In this document: one piece after another, positions 62,808 through 64,000 of the stretch
Layout: each line of letters starts with the position of its first letter
Numbering within the stretch: position 1 is the stretch's first letter
Source of the DNA: Labilithrix sp.
Lineage (GTDB): Bacteria > Myxococcota_A > Polyangia > Polyangiales > Polyangiaceae
Assembly: GCA_019637175.1 (NCBI GenBank)
Contig: JAHBWD010000020.1
Location: 62,001 to 126,000 of the forward strand
Reading direction: 5' to 3'
Length of the DNA stretch: 64,000 nucleotides
Notes under the pieces: generated by a model
Database searches by the model: none
Seen by the model: the letters and a program-made list of their open reading frames with translations, nothing else
Told to the model about the DNA's origin: nothing
Position numbers and translations under genes: made by a program

Positions 62808-63098
62808 TCACTGCCGGAAGAACGACACGAACGCGAAGATCAGAAGGCCGAAGACGAACATGATGGCCGCCGCGGCGAGCCACTCCTTCGCCGGGGAGAC
62901 GGGCTCGGCGGGAGCCTCCTCCTTCGCCTTCTCGACGGGCGCCGCCTCGACGGGCGCCGCCTCGACGGGGGCCTTCTCGACGGGCGCCGCCTCGACGGGC
63001 GCCGCCTCGACGGGCGCCGCCTCGTCGGCAGCCTTTTCGAGCGGAGCGGTCTCGGTCGAGGCCTCCTCGTCGGCGGCTTTGGGGCTCTCGTCGGCCAT
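62808..63098 (-). CDS. small tail-anchored membrane protein with AAPVE repeats
   Basis: 96 residues. Residues 20-60 are an array of the five-residue unit AAPVE or KAPVE (about nine copies, 15-bp DNA repeats). A Lys/Pro-rich hinge follows, then a C-terminal hydrophobic helix (WLAAAAIMFVFGLLIFAFVS) and FFRQ. The repeat part is probably extended and cytoplasmic. TACGCT on minus (63109-63114) ends 10 nt before the ATG. Copy number may vary between strains. Confidence 0.7.
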   Translation of the reverse strand: MADESPKAADEEASTETAPLEKAADEAAPVEAAPVEAAPVEKAPVEAAPVEAAPVEKAKEEAPAEPVSPAKEWLAAAAIMFVFGLLIFAFVSFFRQ

Positions 63099-63196
63099 GA
63101 CCGGCTCGAGCGTACCAAAGGATTTCGAAGGGTTGGGAGATTCCGGGCAACGGGTGAAATTTCGAGGGCCTCTGGCGCGACCTGACCATAAGGACG

Positions 63197-63772
63197 ATGC
63201 TCTCGGCGCTCATGTCTACGGCGTTGCTCGCCGCCACGGGGACCCCGTCCCTCCCCCAGCAGACCGCGGAGCTGCGGCCGCTCGTGCGCGCGGTCGTGGC
63301 GTGCGTTCTCCGTGAGCCTCCGGATCACGCCGACGTCGAAGACTGCACGAGCGAAGCGCTCCGCCGCGCGCTCGAGGCCCAGTCGACGGTGCGCGGCCCC
63401 GTTCGACCGTGGGTGCTCGGCATCGCGCGCCACGTCGCCCTCGACACGCTCCGCGCGCGCCAGAAGCAGCGCCTCCGCAACGTGAACGTCGCGCACGACG
63501 ACGCGCCGAGCTCGTCGCGCCTCGTCATGGATCGCTTGATCGATCCCGGCGCCGGCGCCGACGAGCAGATCGAGTCGGCCGAGCGCGCCGCGCGCGTTCG
63601 CCGCGTGCTCGCGACGCTCCCCGACGGGCCGCGCAACGCCCTCAGGCTCTTCCACATGGACGGACTTTCTTATCAAGAGATCGCAGGGCGTCTCGACGTG
63701 CCCCTCGGCACCGTCGCGACGTGGGTCACGAGGGGGCGCAAGGCGATGGCCGAGGCGCTGGAGGAGTCATGA
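63197..63772 (+). CDS. ECF sigma factor
   Basis: 191 residues. Region 2 is VEDCTSEALRRALEAQS and VRPWVLGIARHVALDTLRAR; region 4 is LPDGPRNALRLFHMDGLSYQ, EIAGRLDVPLGTVATWVTRG. This is the ECF layout (sigma2 plus sigma4, no other domains). AAGGA precedes the ATG as a ribosome binding site. The stop overlaps the start of a zinc-finger anti-sigma gene by 4 nt (ATGA), the standard ECF pairing. Confidence 0.93.
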   Translation: MLSALMSTALLAATGTPSLPQQTAELRPLVRAVVACVLREPPDHADVEDCTSEALRRALEAQSTVRGPVRPWVLGIARHVALDTLRARQKQRLRNVNVAHDDAPSSSRLVMDRLIDPGAGADEQIESAERAARVRRVLATLPDGPRNALRLFHMDGLSYQEIAGRLDVPLGTVATWVTRGRKAMAEALEES

Positions 63773-64000
63773 CGAAGTCGAACCAACCCGAGCTGCTCCC
63801 CGACGAGCTCGCCTGGGCCGAAGGCGGCCACGCGAGCGACGTCGTGCTCACCGCGATGGCCGACGGCCAGGCCGAGATCGTCCCCGCCGCCGTCCTCGCC
63901 CACGTCGAGGGCTGCCGCACCTGCACGACGCACCTCGGCAACGCGGCGCTCCTCTCGCTCCACACGGGTCGCGAGCTCGCGCTCCTCGCGACCGAGAGCG
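63769..64000 (+). CDS. anti-sigma factor, N-terminal part (3' truncated by window edge)
   Basis: At least 77 residues. HVEGCRTC (His-x3-Cys-x2-Cys) at about residues 45-52 is the zinc-binding motif of ZAS-type anti-sigma factors, preceded by a helix (SDVVLTAMADGQ). The rest, perhaps with a transmembrane helix, lies outside. It would hold the preceding sigma factor inactive until a signal arrives. Confidence 0.82.
   Translation, partial: MTKSNQPELLPDELAWAEGGHASDVVLTAMADGQAEIVPAAVLAHVEGCRTCTTHLGNAALLSLHTGRELALLATES

Overview
The window is one contiguous stretch of a high-GC (about 70 percent by eye) Gram-negative chromosome with densely packed genes on both strands. Many predicted lipoproteins, several Hanks-type Ser/Thr kinases, an ECF sigma factor coupled to a two-kinase protein, C-terminal tags resembling MYXO-CTERM, and Cys-rich or Kelch-type surface proteins point to a myxobacterium of the Polyangia group. 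A Labilithrix-like organism would fit, but the genus is a guess. I saw no rRNA, tRNA, CRISPR array, prophage or intact insertion sequence.

Layout. 1-5.2 kb: end of an unknown gene, polyphosphate-glucokinase-like ROK kinase, membrane Ser/Thr kinase, S9 peptidase lipoprotein and an HU-like protein. 5.3-13.2 kb: a bacterial expansin, a von Willebrand A (vWA) protein with a small membrane partner, lipoproteins, an FKBP isomerase and a beta-helix lipoprotein. 13.2-24.4 kb: aconitase, a truncated response regulator, a PIN-type toxin-antitoxin pair, a Uma2 nuclease, fumarase, a SurA-N/POTRA pair and transaldolase. 24.4-32.7 kb: mostly exported proteins of unknown function, plus DinB and an alpha/beta hydrolase. 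32.8-35.8 kb: sigma factor plus dual kinase. 36.5-40.8 kb: four-gene MacAB-like export operon. 40.8-49.2 kb: SanA/YdcF-like protein, Cys-rich lipoproteins, coiled-coil membrane protein, alpha/beta hydrolase and a pyroglutamyl-peptidase-like lipoprotein. 49.2-50.3 kb: a repeat-rich island around a four-helix-bundle (23S IVP-like) gene. 50.3-56.3 kb: HemQ-like protein with a His-rich membrane partner, an acyl-CoA dehydrogenase facing an aminoglycoside-phosphotransferase-fold kinase, and an aminotransferase. 56.3-64 kb: BON protein, metallophosphoesterase, esterase, second YdcF-like protein, ferritin-like protein, and a sigma/anti-sigma pair cut by the window end.

Working together. Central metabolism (acn, fumC, tal, ppgK) is scattered among envelope and secreted proteins. 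Translational coupling (ATGA, GTGA or 1-nt overlaps) defines the clearest operons: the toxin-antitoxin pair, SurA-N/POTRA, sigma/kinase, the MacAB-like set, HemQ/membrane protein, Kelch/MYXO-CTERM, metallophosphoesterase/lipoprotein, esterase/GRAM-like, and sigma/anti-sigma.

A recurring pattern is a -10-like hexamer (TAnnnT or close) ending 5-10 nt before the start codon of more than twenty genes. It suggests leaderless mRNAs and helps choose several starts. The best candidate for something undescribed is the four-helix-bundle island with its paired double-hairpin repeats.
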